Origin: Apteryx mantelli
Taxonomy: Eukaryota > Chordata > Aves > Apterygiformes > Apterygidae
DNA: 64,000 nt
Assembly: GCF_036417845.1 (NCBI RefSeq)
Contig: NC_089981.1
Span: 65,437,268 to 65,501,267, forward strand
Direction: 5' to 3'
The notes under the pieces are model-generated. The model did not search any database and was not told the origin of the DNA. It saw only the letters and a list, made by a program, of their open reading frames with translations. Within the stretch, counting starts at the first letter, position 1, and each line of letters begins with the position of its first letter. The translations under genes were made by a program, and so were the position numbers. Shown in pieces: positions 35,289-57,356 of this stretch.

Positions 35289-37504
35289 AGAAATTGCTTC
35301 CCAAAATGGATGTGGCAGGGCTGAAATGTAACCAAGCAGTTTGCAAATGCTACTAACTGCCTGAGTGATTTCTGAAATGTCTTAGCAACCCATAATTCAA
35401 AGTTATATGCAGACAGCATGCCACAGCAGAAAGATACTAAATGGCAAAAGTTTAGCATGAACACAGTCTCTGCAAACAAGTACAAGCGGAATCCCAGCAG
35501 ATACCAATCATTTTAAAACACTGACAATTTCAGAAATGTTTTACAGCAGTTAACTGAATTACTGATATATATCCAGCCTTTTTTCTCCCTTCTAAAGACA
35601 AGCTGCCCTAGAACTAAATCCTAGATATAAGATTAGGACTCAAGACTTGTAGAATACAAGATAACCCACCTCAAACTTAATATGTCACAATTTTCAAACT
35701 GACTGACCACACAGCAGACAAAAACCACTGTACATTTGGGAATGCTCAAAATAGCTTCGCACTGACCCATGCCTGTGCCTCTGCATTGGTTCTTTTTGTC
35801 AGCTCTCAAACTGTTCCACGATCCTGCTGGAATGTGAGAAATAGTCCTGGGCAGAGCGCAGGTGAGGAGGGTCAAACTGACAAGGTAAGCTCACCTAATT
35901 GCAGTTTACTCTATGGCTGAACAAATGAGATTACTCCATATACCTATCAAGGCTGGAAATAGAGGTTATACACTTCTTAGACTGTGCACACACTTCGCTC
36001 CAGAAGACTAACAAATCAACATTAGTGGACTGACTAAATCAGAAACAGTTATCCTGATCTAATTTAAAAGCAGCCAATTTTATTTTTTTCTCATCTAATT
36101 AAATTTCTGAAATGCAATGGTAAAAATGGAATCAGTGTTTTGAAGTTCACTTACACTAAAATAGAACAAGAGCTATAAACATGTGAAGATAGATATTCTA
36201 TAAAATAGAAGACAATTCTGCTTTAATTCACAAGATGTATTTGCAGAACTGCTTGGTTCTAGTGACTAAAGAGCTTCATCCCTGTTAGCTGCAGAGTGAA
36301 CATAAAGGAACTTTTAAATTATTTTTTTTGCAGCACCAGACATATTGCTTTGAGCTGCACTCTGCTTTAGCTTTAAGATGAAGAATTTGTTTAAAACACT
36401 CCACTGTCACCTGCAAGAAGTCTGACTAACTCAATTGTATGGCTAGTCAAAACCCGAATTAACTTTTATGCCTCGCAATGCTGAAGTATTGCTGTCTTTG
36501 CAGAAAATCTACATGTCCAGGGTAAACATACAGGAACCAACAACACTGCAACTGACCCTTGCTGTAAACTTTTTGGTTCCTCTTCAAGGATCCATTCTGT
36601 TCACTTAAAGAATTCACAATGCAATGACTAAGTAGCAGACTACCTCTAAGGTGTGCTAAAGCAAAGGTGTCTAAGGTGTCTGTTTCATACTTTGACCAGA
36701 ATAAGACAGCATGAAACTTGAAAATAAAGATTCCAAACAACAACTGCTCAGTGAACACTAAGTTTGATCTCACAGCAGTAGAAATGCAAAAGAAAAAAGA
36801 TCTCAAACTCAGTGCAATTGTGAGCACACTTTCTCTTCAGAGAAGGCCTACAAAAAGAGATGCAGCTACTAGTTGAGAGATTTTGTTGGTTACCTAAAAA
36901 ATATATATGATCCAAGACCCAGGCTGTCTTTACTGTTTGCATAAAAGCCTTGCACAGCGAGGCCAATGAAGAACATCTCAAATATGACAAGAAACAGTGA
37001 ATTAGTGTGGCAAAGGGTAGCAATTGCTCTTTCACAGATCTGCATGAAATAAGTGGTTTTCCTAGTAGTCATCCATTGCATAGCCCTGATTTTTGAGTGG
37101 TTCTGATCTTACCAGGAAGCACAAGGCTTGCTATGGTTTATTTGATTCCAAGAATATCTTTCCAGAACCTATCAGTTACCAGATATACTTGTTCATGCTT
37201 TTATGATAATTCTAAAGCAAAAGATAAATTCATCTGTAGATGAGAAAGCAAAACTCACTAAAACCACTTAGAAACAGAACAGAAGTACGTCAGAAGGAAG
37301 ACAAAACTCAGTCTATGAAAAAAAAAATCTCTCCATCACTTACCCTATATCAAGAGGACAGTTACTGTCAAAACCAGGAGACAATCTGGTACCCATACTG
37401 GGAAGGAAAAGAGGCTGGAGTCCCAGAAGACTTTCTGTTTGTGGCTTACAAAACTAAACAATGTTTGGGAACAATGGTCCTGTCAGTGACTTGTCAACAA
37501 CACA

Positions 37505-37510
37505 TTTATT
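37505..37510 (-). terminator. SPTLC2: Candidate proximal SPTLC2 poly(A) signal
   Basis: AATAAA on the transcript strand about 575 bases after the stop codon; another lies at 37137-37142. Use of these sites would shorten the 3' UTR by over 5 kb. Confidence 0.3.
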
Positions 37511-38081
37511 TAAAAAAGGCTAAATTCAAGTTTTAAACACAAGTAACTGCAAAAGAAAAAAGCTTTGGTTGATTATCCATCTTGTTAAATATGTCAAAGT
37601 TAGCAATCAACAGTTTCTCTAGGAGTTCCTGAATGAACAGACATGTCAGCTCGCTCCTTACTGGGAAGGTCAGACACCTAGCAGTGACACTGGAAATGCT
37701 GCCATGCCAGCATCACACATGCTCACAACATCTCAGCCAGCATTGGGAAGGCTAATGGTGCATACAGAGTCTGAGCTGATCACCCACAGCCAACTAGGGT
37801 TGCCGTGAATTCATTGTGACAAATAAATAAAAAAGCATTAAGAAAAAAATAAAGCCAAGCACCTCTAGGGGCCAGATCCTGAAGACACAGGAATCAAAGC
37901 TTTTGTTTCCTCTCCCTATTTACAAAACGCCATTTAGAGCTGATGTGGCCACTTCAGTATTGTGAGGAAATGTCTTTTATGCTAAGCAGTCATAAGTGTG
38001 TTGTTCATGGACTCTGTGGCCTGCGTGCCACAGAATGTCCCCATGGGGTGTGTTCCTCCCACCAAGGCACATGGAGGGAGT

Positions 38082-46331
<8,250 letters not shown>

Positions 46332-49300
46332 TTATGGGAGTGTTAACTGCAAAATGAAGTGTGACTGGAATTTGCGGTTTCTTCTCTGTTAGTGTAATTA
46401 AGGTCAGTTACTCATCTTCTGATTAGGTTGTAACTGAATGGACTAGACAAGCATAATCTTCAAGTGCAACCATTCCCTAGTTTTATTTTCAGTTAGATTT
46501 GTATCAAGATCTAACTTGCAAAACAATATAGTTGTCTGCTTTTAAACAAGATTGTTCCCAATAGCTCAAAATTCCCTGGTAACTGTGTCTGGAAGAAGAG
46601 TTTGCTTACCTTTTACATAATTAACGAAAACCTATTGAATCAGCTGAGGCTGTCCAGCTTGTCTGTATTGATGGAAGTTACCACTTTCCTCCTTAGATCT
46701 GCTTGCTGAACTGATCAGGTGGCTGCTCCCTAAGCTTTTTCAGTTAAACCAAGCTGATTTAAATTAAACAGATTACTTTTGATAATCCAGCTTGCTTCAC
46801 ACAAGCAGCAGCTGCAGTCAGTTTACTATGTGTTCAGCCAATTCTGTATTGAATTTTTTATATGCATGGCAAAACTAGTACAGTACACAGGACATTAGAC
46901 AACCAGTATAAGTTAAATATACCAGCTATTCAGATACACATAGGAATACCTATTTACAGCTTAGTTTAATTCTAACTTAGCACAGTATACTATATTTCTG
47001 TACTGCCCAGAAAAAGTTTCACATCATCTTACTTAAGCAGGTAATAATTATGCATATCTGATAAGTGATACTTTAATGAGTTTAGGAGAATAAGCACTAT
47101 GCCACTAATGAAACTATGATAGGTAACATTTAGTGTGGTTTATCCTAGATTAATTTCATGTCTCTGGTCCGCAAAGTATATTTTTGGATAACTAATAATC
47201 CAAACACTGTCTTCACCAGATAAGTAATTCACATGCTAAAACATTAAATATTAAGCAGTGCTGATCTATGCCACATAGGGAAGTTAGCTGCTAGATATTA
47301 ATTACCTTCTTTCAAAGTTGTAGTGACATAAGGTGATTAACCAAAGGGAACACCAGGCCTCAAAGAAACACCCACATAACTATGCTCTAGACCAGAACAA
47401 ATGCAATTTTCTTTAAGAACCTATATACTTTTCCTAGCCAAGAGTATCAGACATTCCACCCACAACTGTGCAATCAAAGAGAAAGCATAAGAAAAAAAGG
47501 ATGAAACCTGTTAAGCTTGCAAAATTTAGTCTGTCATTAGTGGGCAGGAGTAGGTATTCTTAATTGCCCTCGCTGCCACTTAAGACATCTTTTCTTCTCC
47601 TCCTTTAACATCATTATTTCTTAATTTCCACCTCTTCTCCAGAGTTTCTGCAGAAGCTTAATTCCTCTTCCCCCAAAACATAGTAAGATTTCTTTGGGGG
47701 GGGGGGGGGAGGGAGGCACAAGCATATCATACTTATGAAACTTATTTTGTAATTGTCTCACATTAAATCAGATCCCCTAGCTGAGACACAGCTTTCTTCT
47801 CTGCTTTCAAACCAGCTATTTAGTTATTTTAAATGCTCCAAACTGCAAAATAATGCTAAAGGAAAAAAAAGCAGGCCTACTCCAAGACACTAGAGAGAGT
47901 GGGCCAAAGCTGTTACTTGCATTTCTAACACTGAGGCAGTCACTAAAAACACAGATGTCCAAGAACAGCTTGAAAGAGCAAACTACAGACAGAAAGAAAA
48001 TGGTACTATGATAACTTCTGAGAAAGCTGCATTCACTTATCTCTATGCAGAAACGCACAGCTTTTGACAACATTTTGAGTCAGTGATTTATAAACCCCTC
48101 AACATGAGCATGAAATTTCACTACCATGAAAGCAGTAAGGTAACATACACAGTTGGATACAACTGTGACCAGCCTCTCTCCCATGACTGCAAATGCAGCT
48201 TCTCCCATACCACACAATATGGAGTTTAACAGTACATCAAGCAGCAGAGGGAACTTCAGTACCTTAACAGTTTTTTCATCTATATGCTCACACCCTTTCC
48301 AAATTGCTGAAAGCCTTTCAGGTTAAAGATTAAATAGCAACTTTAACTTGTAGTTGGCAACTTCTTCATAATCTTCCCTAAACTCTTTCCTATAAAAAGA
48401 GTTTATGATTCTAAATATGTCCTTATAGATGGAAGAATGCTTTGAAATGTGAACAAGTTCCACGTGCAAGCCTCTCAGTTCTCTGCAGGGACATAATCAC
48501 CTATTAGCAGCAACAGATAGATTTGGAAGAGACTTGCATTCTTCAGGTTTGTGGGCTCAGAAGCTGGTCTGCTTTAACTCTGCTCCAGAACCATCCATCA
48601 ATTTAATGGAAGTACTACTTCTCTAAAAATTTGTCACCCTGGCTACAACAGAATTACCAGGAACTTGAAAACATGTTCCGTGATGTCTTCTCACTATCCA
48701 CGTCATTACTACCTTCTGAAGAGAACTGTAGTTGCGGTGAAACTAAGCATTCAGGAATCAAACCAGAATTAGGCAGGAGTTACTTGTCCTCTATTTTCAT
48801 TTCTGTACAACTCCTCTCTTCTGCACTTCAACATATTTAGTCTCCTACTCCAATATAAAATCCTGCACTTGAAGAGTGATGCCACATGTTATCTGAATAG
48901 GGTTTACAAGATTATGCAAAAAGCACACACTCAGTCTTCAGATCTATCAACATTTACTGGTTCAGTTCCACTGGTATGCACTAGTGTAGCAGGCTGTTAA
49001 CTGCTACTCCACTGGTTTTGTGACCAGAAAGATGAAACAAGCAGCACTTTGAGACATCAGTAACTAGGTGCCAGTGCTGCTAATTTCTCCTGGTACCGGA
49101 GAAGTGTTTGAGTGTTCAGACAGGACCCCAAGTCCCCTTTTCAGTCCAATCATATTCCAAAGCTCAGAGCTCTGTCCATGCCTGCTCAACTGTAGGCCCA
49201 GACAGACCACGAGGACTGCAACAGTTCTCCAGCAGCTGGCATTCTTGGCAATATGTAGCTTCTTTTTAAGACCACTCAGAGATGGCCTGCTCAGACACCA

Positions 49301-52300
49301 CCCTGCCAATTGTTCTCACACAGGAGTTGTGCAACAGTTCTGGTAACATCCTTTAATCCATGAAACTGGAATGTGATGACCTTCAGGGAGGGAAGGAAAG
49401 AGGGAAGAAAGGGAGGATTACTGGAACTGAATTCTTCAGAAGGCTAGAAAACTAGAAGCCCCCTATCAGAACATCTGATCTGAAGTTCTTATGGGTCCTA
49501 TAAAGAGCTTAAACTGGCTACTGACAGACCTGCACTGGAATTAGAGAATTAACTAATAACTTCTCCTTTGCTTTTGTGCTCTTTTACAAGTTTATTGCAG
49601 TCACAAGAAGATTGCTTTTGCAATTTAGTAAAACGCTTCCTTGCTTGTAGCAATCTGGATATCATTTAATCTAAAGCCCACACCTACCTCCTAAAGAACA
49701 TGCTGCCATTGTATCAGAAGTAAAGGTTACATGCCATCTAAAAGGGAGGAACACACTCCCTTTAAAGCTCTCAGCTCAGAGCTGTACTTGTGTGGATTCA
49801 GCAGAGAACGAAACAAGAACTGAGCAAAGAAATACAATAAATGCCTCTGCTTGGAAAGCTAAGATGGGCTGGAAGTTCATAGCCAACAGAGGAAAGGAAT
49901 GTGCTTTTGTTCAACATAACCATACTCTAGTCCTAGATGAGAAGGCAGTCTATTTAAACTGACATTGCCCTTTTCCATACCAACAAATGTTGTACCATAC
50001 ACCTTAAGTGCAGAATACCTGGGTACAAAGTAGCAGTCCTCCCACCCCAAACACTATTAAGTGTCAACTCCCATGACAGCAGTGGCTTTGCTAAGCAAGT
50101 CACTAAGAGTCCCTCTCAAACCTATACTCTAAGGCACTGCCTGTAACATCACGGGGGTTATCCATCCTACAAGGTCAAGGATGCCAGATAAACACTTTTG
50201 CATTTACACGCCCTAAGCAACTTGCCCGTTCTGTCGGGTGGGGTTAAGTCAGGCTTTAAAGCTTCTGCAGCAGAAACATTCAGTGCCATAAAGCTGAGCC
50301 AGTTGAATGACTGTAGTATTTTTATCATTTTTCCAATACTTAGCACATACTTTTCAACATGAAAAGCAAACTTTTGCCCACTTCTAGACAAGCCTGAAAT
50401 AGATGATATTTCTAGATTTGTGCAGAAGGAGCTCTTTTCTGATACTTTAAGATAGATAAAAAGTGGAATATGAAGCCTTTCAAACACATATCAAGCCAGG
50501 CAATAATCTTTGAAAAGATAAGACTAGCATCTCCCTGGGGAAAAAAAACTGAAACAAACATAAAAAAACCCCCAAACATTCAATACCCCAGAGAAAGTAT
50601 TTGATTATAAATCTAAAGGCACATGAGATATATATCCACCACAACCCTGGTGGAAAATAAATCAGTATCTCTGCCAGGCCAGATTCCTACATGCTAAGAG
50701 AATGACACTTCATCACTTGTGATGGCCTCTATTTTAGAGGCCATATTGCTAAAATGGGCATAAGTTGTAGGGAAAACATTATCTGTGAGACATTTAAATG
50801 TCTACTTCAGGCAGAAATTAACTTGCTACTTACCTTAGTTACCTGCAGGATAAAAAGAGGCCTGCACATTCCATCACACCAAATCTAAACTCATCTTGCA
50901 ATGGATGGTTTAATCAGTGAGGCACAAAATAAGAAAGCCCACATTTATTTAGCCAGACATTACTCTTTACATCATAGAAGCTCATGCTTAAATTAACAGT
51001 CCAAATGCTACAAGGACTCTAAGAGACTCCTTATTTGGCAAAGGCACTTTAATAGAAATTGCACAGGAATTTAAAAAATTTACATGGCCAGAATGAACAT
51101 ATTCTTTGAAAAACAGAAAAAAAACCCCCAAAAAACAGATACTTCTCAAAGCTGAGATCAGAGTAACTTCTCTATTCCACACTAAAAACATTTCTATAAA
51201 TAAGAAAAAGCAGCCCTAAAATTTGTGGAAAAGGCTGCTGCAAAAGATCTAATATTTGGAATGTTCCTGTCATCTATTAAGACTAATGAATAGATAGTCA
51301 TAGATAGTACTGGACTCAAATGAAAATTTAGTTCAACTAAGACACATTTATTTTTCTCCCTTTTGTGCTCTCAGTGCAGTAATTGGAGAGCAGTCACAAG
51401 TCTGTACTTCTAAACAATGCAGCAGTTCATCAGCAAGGCTTCCTGAGAAATAAAAGGCATGTTGCACTGTCTGCAAACAGACTATTGACTGACACAACTC
51501 TAGAGGGGCAAACCAACTTCAGCTAGGCAAAGAAACACAGGCAGGATTTTATGTGCATGTCACACTAGGGATCACTGTCACCTGAATCTAAAACAAAGAT
51601 ATTTGGTGCAATACAAAGGAGGCTAGATGTTTAAATCTTGGATTAATTCATCTAAAGACTTCAAAGCAACATTGTAGAATACATCTTTAAAAGTGGTCCC
51701 TGAGCAGTGAAATCAGAACTATACACTCAAGCTGCAATACGACACTTGTTGGCAAGCAAATACCAGTTCAATGGAAAATATTTCTCATTTGGTATCTATC
51801 ATGAAGTTGTTAGATACTGTTCTATTAACTAATTTTACAGCTGTTCTACACATTAGAACTTTTAATCTTGCGGTCTTAATTTATCAATTTTTTGTTGCCT
51901 ACATGATAAATAAGACCAGACTGAGCAATTTCATGCCTCTATCGCACATACTAATTGAAGGTTCCTAACTTTAGTTTTAATGATTAAATGGAAGATTTAG
52001 AATAAAAAGAAAACTCTTGACATGAACAGATTTCTACTTAGCACATGTAAAAATATTCTGCTCATATGACATATTTATTGCCCCAAGTACTCAGTCTCTC
52101 AATAACAGCTTGAGCTATAATACAATGGAATTATGTCATCAGTTCCAACTGTTATTATGTGATTAACAAAATAATTTAAACATTTACTAGTAGGGATTTG
52201 TAAGAAATCTATACAAATTTGTGAAGATGTGCTCTGATAAGAGTACACTGCCTCTGACAAGACTCAGTATGCAACTAACACGAAGCAGGTTTTGTTAAAA

Positions 52301-55300
52301 AGATCAGCTGCCATATAGTAAAGACATCTTCTAAATCTCCAGCAAGACGACAACTAGAGCAAGTTAATCTAAATATCAAATACACAGGCATGTCTGAGAT
52401 GAAAACACTCCATTACTTCTTTTCACAAGGCTTACTTTCAATCTGAAATGTAGTTTGTTTTTTTTTCCTCCACATTTGGTTTTTCAAGCTAGTTCCACCT
52501 TACAAACTGCTGCCAGTGCAGAGGTGTTGGAGAGGAGAAGCATTATACCACCTGCTGACAGATGTGCCAGCCAAAACATGTGGCAGAACTGGTTCTCTTG
52601 GTATAGGTTATCTCAGTCAAGGAAGGGGGTTTACCCTGGAATAAGTTTACCCTGACAAAAATCCCCCTAGATCTGCTCATGCAAGCACAACCTCAGCAGG
52701 AATACTTTGCTAGAAGGGCTATCCATTCTGTAAAACTGTTTACCTGGGCAGACGACTTACCCTCTGCTCTCCAGATAGCCATAATCTAGTGAATTTAATC
52801 AACCTTTTTTCCTCCCCTGTTCAACACTTTCCTCAAGACCACAGAAGTTAATTATTCATACATTAATACTTTTTCTGGTTTTTCTTGGCAAAAATTTAAG
52901 CTAGCTAAAAGAAGGTACTCAGAGAAACAAGAATGCTTATGGTGATTATACTAGCTAGTACATGGGTGAGTGCACGCATCTGTGTGCACATGCATGTAAA
53001 ATGCCAAAGCAGCAGATCTCAGCCTACTTCCTCAGGGAACAATACTGAAACGCATTTTATAACCTTAGCAGTAGTGTTTACTGACTGTTGCTAGTATCAG
53101 CAGAGCCTCCATATCCTTGCGTGGAATAAAGTAATGGAAAGGGTATATTCTGTAGCGTCCATCATCACTCCCAAATGACATGGCCAACCTAAAACCCAAT
53201 TTTATGTGAATCCTTAACCACACAGCCTATAAGGTCTTACCAGACACGTGCATAATTAAAAGTTCAAAAAAGTAGTAGAATCTCCAACCATCACTGAAAC
53301 CATAAAAATCACAAGCAGTTATGAAAGCACAGAGAACAGGGTGTCATGTCCTGCCCTCCAAACAGAAAATAAGTTGGCTAAACACATCGTATACAGAAAA
53401 AACATGGATCAGGCTGTGCATTTCAAGATGTTTTTTCTGAGAGCATCAGCATCAGTAACAGTGAAGATAAAGCACTATTTCATTAGTGTGGATAGAGACT
53501 TCTGTCTCTATACTTTGCTATTAATGGGTCAAACAGAAGAAAACAAGTGATAATTTCTACTTCAAAAGCCTGTAGCTTTGGACATTTGAAAGTGTCTAAG
53601 TCAAAAGTGAGCTGGTGATGAAAACTTGGTTACAAATATCTTTCTCTACAAGTTTGTTTCTTCAAGTCAGAGTGTTGCTGTAATATATTCAAAGCTTGTA
53701 AATTTTTCCACATTAAAACACTCATTTTTGCAAAGGCTTACATTTCCATTCTGTTTATTATTCCTATGTTTTCATCTTGCTGTTTCATGGCTGTTTCAGC
53801 AGAAGACAGAATTTAGCATTCTCTGTTTTGGAAACTAGCATTTTCCAAATCTCAACCAGGAATCCAATATTTTTCTGCTGATTTAACAAATTCTCCACTA
53901 AACTTTCAGAAGCTAAGTTGAGGGTTTATGCTCCTGGAGGCTAATGAAGATCTTTTGTACCATTAACATTGTAAGTCAGACTGTTTTCTGGATGTTATAT
54001 TTGTAAATAGCTCATCATTGTAAAATGCATGACCCACGTCCTTTTTAAGTAGGCATAAAGACACTACAATGTTTTTACTGCCATGAACATAAGTGTTTTT
54101 CATATAGGGGACAGAAAATTCTCTCTCTCATGTTTCTCCTCAAAAGCACAAGTCAAGCATAACTTCTAACAACATTTGTACAACAAAACCCATGAAAGTG
54201 TTTTTAGATTTGCCAAGTGGCAGAAAGGACAAGCATGAGTTAACAGTACCTGACTGAAAGCAAGGGTCGTATTTGAAACAAGGCAGCTTCCATCTGAGGA
54301 CCATAAAAAGTAAACTGAAAACTGGAGACAGAGAGATTTTGAACTAAACAGAAAAATCTGGAACACCGAACAAAATTCCATTTCAATATTGATTAAGTGC
54401 CAACACTTTTACCATTTAAGGAAAAGTTGCACAAAAAGAGAGGAAGTGATATTACTAAAACCTTGTAATAGATGTTTAAGGGCCTGGGATGGTAATAGCA
54501 GACAGAGTCGATTTTAAGATGTTTGTTAACATCACCTGTCAGAAGACTCAGAACTTGAAGTCACACCTCAAGGCAGAAAGGGGCTTGAGACTGATTCATG
54601 CAGATGATCTTGCTGAAGAATGCCCTTGCTTATACAGTAATGTAAGAGTCATTTCCCACAGCAATCTATTCTCAGTTTTTCAGCCTCAAAAAATGTGATT
54701 TACAAAAGCTCGGAAACAAGAGGGTGGTTTAAACTATTTTTTTCAGTGGTTTCTACTGAGACTTCATAACATAAAAGATAATAAAAAGGCCTGGAAGGTG
54801 AAAATTTTATTATATATTGTGTACGGATTTCACACCATTTAGAATACTTTTCATATTTTATTGTTTAAGTTCTAAGGATAAAATGGCTCCACATGTACCC
54901 CATCTGCTTCCTCTAAAATTTGCATTCATGAATACTGCACTGCTGCCAATATTTGTAATAAGAATTTTACATCCTTTACTTCAGATGCCATCTGTAGATT
55001 TTCATTATAGATCTTGAAAAAAGTATTTATATGCCATTATATAATGTCACCTAAGATTACAGAAACCTATTAAGATGTAAAGGTCAATACACTATATTTG
55101 TACAGTTTCACATTCTAAAGCATCAGTTCACACAGGCAAATGTCAAGAGAATCTGTCAAAACAATGAGAAACTTAAAAAAAAAAAAGGGGGGGGCAATTA
55201 GAATCATCATCCCTTAATTCAGTGCTACAAATGCATATTACTCTTTAAAAGCTCAAATTCCAGTATTTAGGCAAACTGCTCAGAAGAGAGAAGCAGCTCA

Positions 55301-56714
55301 TTGGATTTTTTCACAGCTCTCCTGGCTGCCTAAGGTTTAAAATAAACTTGGAAGCATGAACTATGCTTTATGGTAACAGCCTGAGATCACTAGAAAGCCA
55401 GAGTTGCTTCCACTAGGGGCCACTGCTACACAAAGGGAGTTTGTAGCCATGCTCAGGTTCTGCAGCTTGTGCCGCCAGGAAGCACTCGCGGAAGCACCTG
55501 CATCACCACACCGTGTTAGAGCCCTGCTTAATTCAGTCAGAACTCCAGCTCTAAGGAACTGCTAACTGGGGTGGACAGCTGACTCAAGTTATTTATCCAT
55601 CTGACACACTTGCAGGCTCCTCAGGTTCACCATGCAGAAAATAAATTACAAATAATGTGGAAGGCACTACAAGACCTATCTGTGCCTTGTTTAAGAGCCA
55701 GCACACTGGAAAGCACAAACTAGGAAATCGAAAGACCGTAGAGAGCTCATGTTTGTTGGCCATATGGCAGCAGGAGCACTAGCAACAAATTTTTTTGGGG
55801 GATGGGGTGAATGGCTTGGCTCACAACCATTCTAATATTGACCCCATGCCCATGACTTTTCAACAAGATTGTTTGCAGGGAACTTGCATGGATTTCATGA
55901 AAGCGCTGAGTATGGAGCCAACATGGAGGAGAGGGCAAAAAAAATTCTTGTCGTTTTAAAACAGAGAACAAAACAGTTAAACCTAATTTAAAAATTTGGC
56001 AATGGTGAAGCCAAGAGATTCCTGCATAGGAAAGGGAGAAATAAAAAGTTATGGCTGATGTTCTTGACATTGAAAGGTCTTTAAGAAGCAAAATTTATGC
56101 TAGTACTAAGTGTCTGTCATTGCATTTGCTATCAAGCTAAACAGTTCCAGTGGAGTCTAAAGGCATGCCAAAATACAGCTGGGTGCATGTGTTGTGTACT
56201 CACTAAGTTTATATATACTGGTGAGATTGAAGTCTTCGGCTTATTCCAAAGCCCAGAGGAATATTTTTATATTTGCACTTTCTGATTTTGTTTGCAACTA
56301 CCAGCTGCATGTAGAGAACTCCAAGTCAGCCCGTCCCCACCACAAACTTCAGCATTAGGAAATGAAACTCACAACATTAAGAGATCAAGCCTCTCTCTTG
56401 ATGTGACTGGAAAGATATGATCTGTCAAATAACAACAATTTAAAATATACAGCCTTAAAGAGGATTTTAAAGAACTTCAGCTGAGTGTGTAATGGAGGCA
56501 CTTTGCTGGAAGATCTTAGTAATTGTTCAAAATGACACACACTCCACAGTTTATTATTCTATTAATAAAAACCTTATGTTGATGACTACAGAAACATTCG
56601 ACTGACCAGACTGCACATACTCTCAAAATATCACAATGGCAGTTACTGTTTAAATTTCTTTGTAGGCATCAAGATGGTATTTTTATTAATACAGTTGTCT
56701 CATTTCTTTGTACT

Positions 56715-56840
56715 CCCTTGATCTGTGTCCCATTTAAACTGCATGTTCTTTACAGCAGACATCATCTCTGTACAACACTGAGCACGACAGGGTCCTGGCT
56801 CTTGCCTAAAGTTTTCAGAGATATGGTGACACACAGATGT
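56715..56840 (+). repeat. Ancient amniote SINE/LINE 3' tail relic
   Basis: Blocks 'tttaaactgcatgttctttacagcagac', 'tctgtacaacactgagcacgacagggtcctgg' follow the order of the remembered tail 'tagactgtgagctctttggggcaggga...tgtacagcacctagcacaatggggtcctgg'. It is the best-preserved copy of this family here. Confidence 0.6.
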
Positions 56841-57299
56841 TACCAAACAATATGGTAATAAAATCAGCTAAAAATGATTGCTCACTCATGTACAGCCATG
56901 ACTGTTACAATTATTTGACTGACCACCTTCGTTTGCCTCAAACAGCAGGCTGTTCATTATGTGAGCTGAGAGACTCTGAAGTAAGATTCAGGTGCAAAGG
57001 AGACCCATATGAACAAACATTTTAAGGAGTTAAGTAAAAGCAGTATTAAAAACAATTGATCTAAACTGAGCCAATGTTTGCCAAACTACAGAAGAGAGCT
57101 TTTCTACAGCCAAATCCCTCTTATAAGACTCTGAAAACTCAGGCTTTAAAGAGATAGAGGCTAAACCAGTACAGTGCTATTGGTGTCACAGCCACAAAAA
57201 ACTTAAAAGACATAGTAAGAGACCATCCTGCCTCAAACCTGGCCAATGTTGGCTCCTAAAACCCACCAGCTTAAAACTAGCCTAAACGAAACATTTAAT

Positions 57300-57356
57300 A
57301 ATAGTCACAAATACATAAATACACAAATACATAAAATAGTCACAAATACATAAAAC
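57300..57356. repeat. Three copies of a 14-bp AT-rich unit
   Basis: CACAAATACATAAA occurs exactly at 57306-57319, 57322-57335 and 57341-57354 with short spacers. Confidence 0.9.

Larger units (their letters stand above)
32110..38081 (-). other. SPTLC2: Probable SPTLC2 3' UTR (about 6 kb)
   Basis: This follows the SPTLC2 stop codon (38084-38082) and runs to the last AATAAA on the minus strand before the ISM2 CpG island. Human SPTLC2 also has a 3' UTR of several kilobases (from memory). No intervening exon, gene or transposon was recognised. It contains A15 (34422-34436) and G17 (35272-35288) runs on the plus strand. Nearer poly(A) hexamers (37505, 37137) could give shorter forms. Confidence 0.5.

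Noticed and set aside
52440-52680. Block around 'gtataggttatctcag...ggtttaccctgg' that looks like a decayed transposon
   Set aside because: It could not be tied to any family; no terminal repeats or target duplications were found.
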